From Cunninghamia lanceolata (taxonomy: Eukaryota > Streptophyta > Pinopsida > Cupressales > Cupressaceae): a stretch of 64,000 nucleotides of DNA. A program made the position numbers and the translations under genes. Numbering within the stretch: the first letter of the stretch is position 1; every line of letters starts with the position of its first letter. The DNA lies in contig BSBN01000233.1 of NCBI GenBank assembly GCA_027924645.1, positions 11,488,501 to 11,552,500 on the forward strand, written 5' to 3'. Below the pieces are notes generated by a model. That model had not been told where the DNA came from and made no database searches. It worked only from the letters and a program-made list of their open reading frames with translations. Positions 59,511-64,000 of this stretch are shown here, in pieces.

Positions 59511-62500
59511 TGTTGGTCATGATGTTAGTCATAAACAAGCATAGAATAAAAGTACACATTAACCTTTATTCATTTTGAAAGATATGATGAATTTAGAGAA
59601 TTCATGATGCCAAGTCTCCAATGATTAGGTCTTAATCATCTGATGTTACTCAGAGGTTGATGTGTGTTATTGTTTCCATTTTTGGGGCCTTACGTTGAGG
59701 TCATCATCATGATACTACTTCTGCAAAGAGTCTTCACAGAGAGGTCATTTGATACAGTTGTTTGATCAAATGATACAGTTATACTCAAATATTTGCATGA
59801 TGTTCATCAATTATACATGCTTTGTCTCTAAATATGCTAAAGATATACAATTATCTACGAGATATCTGCATATTTCTATTATTTACTTGAGATTGTCAAT
59901 TATTTACAATTATGATGGTGAAATACTCTGAAATTTAAAGAAAATTGAAAGAAATGCTTCAAATTAATGTTGAACCTTCAGCTATTGAACCACATGTACA
60001 TCATATACAGTCATGAAGAGAACAAAACCAAACCATATGTTCACCAGGACATTCCACAACTAGATACAGTTAATGCTAACTTCAAAGGAATTGTATGAAA
60101 ACAACATATGTAAGTAGACATGCACTCCAAGGGACGCAGCATATCACAACATATATTTAGAATTCACACACTGATTACTCAAGATTTATTATGAATTGTA
60201 ATCAAACAAGTCTTCTCATTCATTAAGTATGCAAAGATATAGATGTATACAAAAAGCTTTGAAATGAGCCCTGAATATTTCAATAGATGGATTTCAATTA
60301 AGTTTCGAATATTTGAAATGAGGCATTATTGCACCTTTTCTAAGAACAAGGTGAGGAATCCATTACAAAAAGATCTACAATCTTGATTTATCTATGAATA
60401 TTTACGATCAGGATTTCCTTTGACTTCGTCAGCTTTATCAAAATGGCACAAGTTGCTAGTTGGCAACTATCTGAAAAACTTATTTTCACTAAGTATCAGA
60501 TGCTGATATTTACTTCATGATGCATCATCATCTACCTTATCTAAATCTTGTGCTTCATCATCAGGTGCATCACTACTTGAACCTTCATCATCCTGATGAT
60601 GGTGACCCTATATATGAGGTTGCATGATGACCCTGACATTTTCATACTACTGCACAATTCTATCTATTTCTCCGCCATCCTGAGTCTTTGCTTTGATAAT
60701 GGCATGTTTATGTGCCTGATATTTATTTCTGATGCTGTCCAATTTATTTTTTCTGTGATGTGATGTCTCATTGTAATTTTCTATTTTCACTTTAGTCCTC
60801 ACCGGTTTATCCATGATTTCTTCTATCATTTGGCCTAATGGATCATCAGCAACAAATTGGAAGTTATTGTGTAGAGCTTGAATTGCAAACTCCTCATCTT
60901 GATTTTCTACCTTTCCTTCCACCTTTCCTTCTAACACCTCCAAAATTTTTGCTTCAAAAGACATCATATCATGTAATTTTATGTTGATTTCTCTCAACTT
61001 ATTGTTGCACCTTTTGATCACATCACATTCAAATTGAATGTCCTTATACCATATATCTATTAATAATGCATTGTTATTATTCAACACCTGCTTGTTGATG
61101 AGCAATTGAGGATTTATCCTCTTTATTTCTCCCAGGATATCTAATATCTTCTCCAATTGGAAAGATCTTTTACCTATCTCCATCTGCAGCTTGTCTACTT
61201 TCCTCCTGGAATCACTGAGAGAACCCCACCTCCTTAGAGAGGCCTTTACCACTTCCTTTGCTGTATCAAATGTGGAATACATCCAATTTCTCAATATGGA
61301 TGACTCATGCTTCATGAGATCCAACTTATTTACTTCTTCCTAGGAAATAGCAGTCAATGGGACTGCATGTTCAGCAGAATCATCATCAGGAGTAGTTAAT
61401 CTCCCTATATATGCATGCAACTAAACGATGTGCTCTTTGTGTTGCTTATTTTTCTCTTTTTCTCTATTACCTTTTTGAATCAAAGAATCTATAATATCTT
61501 TACCTTCTTGACCCTCTTGGTCTTCATTTGCAAACCCTAAGTCAACTGTATTAATCTAGAATTCTTCCAGAGTAATTTTACCCTTTTCTTTCTCTACAGT
61601 AGGGATTGCAATTTGTGTAGTCCTTCTTACAATTGTGGGATCCCTCTTAATGGCCAAAGTCATTCTGGCCTTCCTCTTTGGTTTTATTATATGTTTAGAA
61701 AACAAGGTGGACACATCAAATTCCTGAATCTCAACATCTACGTCTGTATTAACTTCCTTTTCCAACCATTGAGGTACCTGATCATGTTTCTCAGCATCAT
61801 CATGATGTTCACCTTTATCTCCTATATCTATCAGCACATGTGATGGAGAAGGTGACTTCTTCATTTCTTCTTCATGATGCTCATCCTAAGAGCGATCTAG
61901 TGGTATCTCCTCCTACTGAGGAATTTCCTTTTCTGGAGGAGCATTGTCCTGAGGTGGAAGATCTTGAGATATGTCCGTATGATGATCCTGATGATCATGA
62001 TCCTTTTCCTTTATTACCTCATCCACTTTTGACTTTTCCTCCTGTTGAGGCATATTTATATCAGTGGATATTGTGGAATCCTCCTTAGGTGCTGGTGTTT
62101 GTTCTAAAACCATGATTTGTTCTGCACCTGCACCACTTATTTCTTGATCTTTAGAAGCAGGATCTTCTATTACATCCTTTTCATCAACCTTCTTCTCTTG
62201 AACTTCTACTATATCAGGCTTGGCTGATGTATCCTGCTAGCTCATTTCTGAAGTATGGCCCTCTGGTTCTGCCATCTTCACTTCTTCTATATGTTGTGTC
62301 TTATCAAGTGTACCTGCTAGATGTTCAGGACTTACATCCTGTCTACCTGTCAAATCCACTACTGCAGGACTCGCCACCTGTGCAACTAATGTATCTAGCT
62401 CCATTTCTTGAGCTACCTTCTCTGGACTCTTCTCCTTCTTGAATTCCACTTGCTTCACTTCTTCCAATCTTGTTTGAATTGATGGAGTCCCATGTGGAGT

Positions 62501-63462
62501 CATTTTCATTCCTGCAGCAAGGGTTTCCATCTTCTGTTAAGCTACTTCCTTCACAACCTCATCATCAAATAGATTAATTGTTTCCTCCATTAAGAGATGA
62601 CCTCCTTCTAGCATCTTGGAGGTTTCTTTGCTTTGCTCTTCTACAAGTTCAGTTTTGGACTTCACAATGGTAGGAAGTGGAACATTGTGTTGAAATTCCT
62701 TGTGCACAACTTCACTACCTGCCCCTTTTAATAGTGTAGGGGATTGCTTTATTTCACCCCTCATGGAAGTTCTTGGTTTCTTAGGTGGGGTAGCTACCAC
62801 CACCTGTGGGGCTTTTCTCTTCCTTTTGAATAGCAAAGGGGCCTCCTCTTCTTCAGGCTCTTCCTCCATAAGGATATCTTCTTCTATTGGCTTCCATGAA
62901 GATTGACCCTCTTCTTGGGTCTCAGTAACTTCTGCCTCTACTGTCTTATCTTTCTTGAACTTTTGTCTACGGAGGTGATGTTGATCCTGATCCTAATCTT
63001 GATGCTGCTGCCTCTTCAGCTGTAAACACTACCCTCTCAATGATCACCCCTTTGGGTTCATTATCAATCTTCTTACCCCTAGGGGGTCTTTTGCTTTGTT
63101 GTTGTTGTGGAGGCAGCCTGTCTCCTTTAGATTTTCTTTTTTCATTTATAAAATCATTATATTCCTCATTAGGAATATCCTGTCCTTTCTTCTTGTTGTC
63201 CACAGTAATGGCAACACCTTTCTTCTTCAATGCCTCAATTTTTTCATCTACCCAAGCTTGGGTAAGGTGTAAGGTCCTGGCAATGAAAGGATCCAAAGAT
63301 ATGTCTTCTTGTATGGTCAAATCAGCCGTAGATATGGTATCATTATATATTTTCTTTTCTTCATATTCATCTGCCATTATCTTGCCATCATCCTTTTTCA
63401 ACTGTGAGGGAATGGGGATGCAATCAAAGGTTTTGATTTGATTCAATGTCAACCTTTGATAT
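59511..63462 (-). repeat. LTR-R of array C, cut off by element D
   Basis: The LTR end CCAACA at 59511 and the ORF are collinear with LTR-M until 63462 (CCTTTGATAT), where the sequence changes abruptly. The rest of this LTR must lie beyond D, outside the window. Its downstream TATA is mutated (CTTAGAAAAGG near 60340). Confidence 0.85.
60515..63462 (-). pseudogene. LTR ORF, R copy (N-terminal third absent from the window)
   Basis: It covers the region from RYQRLTLNQIKTFDCI to DDAS then TGA at 60515. An 8-bp loss near 62965 (TTGTCCAT present in M) shifts the frame. It shares with M the stops after VVKEVA (62537) and after MQPHI, and with all copies the TAG after TLEEF (61556-61558). Confidence 0.7.
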
Positions 63463-64000
63463 TGGTGCAGGAGCACCTGTACATGATCAGGATATAGGTT
63501 AATTGTCCACATGATGACAGGGTATTAGTCTATTTTTAGTATGTTTGACTTCATCATGTAATAAGGTCCATTGGACCAATGCTATGTATTAGATCAGCCT
63601 AGGAGAGTGTGTAGGCAGTTAGAGATCGTGATCAGGTAGTCTGAGCTGTCCTTCTCCCAGCCGCTTGGAAGCTCCCAGCCGCTGGGAAGTGAGTTGGTAG
63701 TACTCGCAGGATATTGCTATATATACCTTCGATCTGTTAGGGTTTATGATATATGTTATGTTATGTTAGTTGTGTTATGTTATGGTGTTGAGTTGAGATT
63801 CAGGAGAACAGTTCAGACATTGTGAAAGAGTATTCAGGACATTTGAATTTCATTTGAATAAGATCTCATCAATTGCATTTTGTGGTTTATCAGTTGCTGG
63901 TGTTTTGATTTCCTTTCTGTTTACAAGTTGATGGATTCCTTCAACCCTTCCACCGGTTGATCCTGTGAATTGGTGGAATGGTCCTGTATTATAGCTTAGT
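63463..64000 (+). mobile_element. Element D: start of an LTR-like insertion
   Basis: It begins TGGTGCAGGAGCACC exactly where LTR-R loses collinearity, after GATAT, the possible target duplication. TATA box GCTATATATACC lies near 63716-63727, an inverted-repeat pair CCCAGCCGCTTGGAAG/CCCAGCCGCTGGGAAG at about 63656-63689, and TTATG microsatellite near 63757-63785. This looks like a U3-R segment of another LTR element. Its right end and body are outside the window, so the family and strand are uncertain. Confidence 0.6.

Larger units (their letters stand above)
10972..63462 (-). mobile_element. Array C: tandem giant-LTR Ty3/gypsy elements
   Basis: On the minus strand the order is LTR-R (63462-59511, truncated), internal C2 (59510-51377, 8134 bp), LTR-M (51376-44575, 6802 bp), internal C1 (44574-36491, 8084 bp), LTR-L (36490-10972, about 6810 bp once element B and its duplication are removed). 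LTR starts (TGTTGTGTGG) and ends (CCAACA on the minus strand) and the primer sites agree at every junction. Two bodies sharing three LTRs is the product expected of unequal recombination between LTRs. Both bodies are broken by stops and frameshifts. Confidence 0.88.

Overview
The window is plant nuclear DNA made almost entirely of nested and tandem Ty3/gypsy LTR retrotransposons. No ordinary host gene, tRNA, rRNA or CRISPR array is visible. The Tat-type pol with an added archaeal-type RNase H (aRNH), the plant mobile domain (PMD) in an antisense ORF, the very long LTRs and the layered insertions point to a land plant with a large, repeat-rich genome. A gymnosperm is my best guess, but the sequence does not prove it.

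Layout. (1) 1-798 is unassigned AT-rich DNA. (2) Element A, 804-8978, + strand, is complete: two 2508-bp LTRs (TGTTG...CAACA), a 5-bp target duplication AGATG, no gag or pol, and one intact 459-codon ORF. (3) 8984-10971 holds a decayed fragment ending like a Copia LTR, then non-coding DNA. (4) Array C, 10972-63462, minus strand, has the order (in its own 5'->3' sense) LTR-R, internal C2, LTR-M, internal C1, LTR-L, i.e. two gag-pol bodies sharing three LTRs. Each LTR is about 6.8 kb and contains a decayed ORF of about 1,430 codons. (5) Element B, 15972-34675, minus strand, is a Tat element with 1110-bp LTRs. It sits inside LTR-L with target duplication ATATT, and the paralogous LTR-M shows the empty site. 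(6) Element D, 63463 to the window end, begins with an LTR-like sequence inserted in LTR-R.

How they relate. A and C share terminal sequence, primer-binding site, a twin stem-loop motif near the 3' end of the internal region, and a CHHC finger module. A therefore looks like a non-autonomous partner of C. The C body reads as one frame: gag, protease, a spacer with two extra CHHC fingers, aRNH, RT, RNase H, integrase. Both C copies carry the same five in-frame stops and the same loss of the RT thumb region. LTR-R and LTR-M share stops that LTR-L lacks. The simplest history is: C inserted, decayed, its 5' LTR plus body was duplicated by unequal recombination, and B and D inserted later.

The most unusual feature is the long ORF inside the C LTR. 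It has its own upstream TATA box and a candidate 185-nt 5'-leader intron conserved in two copies, with a second TATA box downstream of the ORF. Positionally this recalls retroviruses that keep an accessory gene in U3. I do not recognise the encoded protein.
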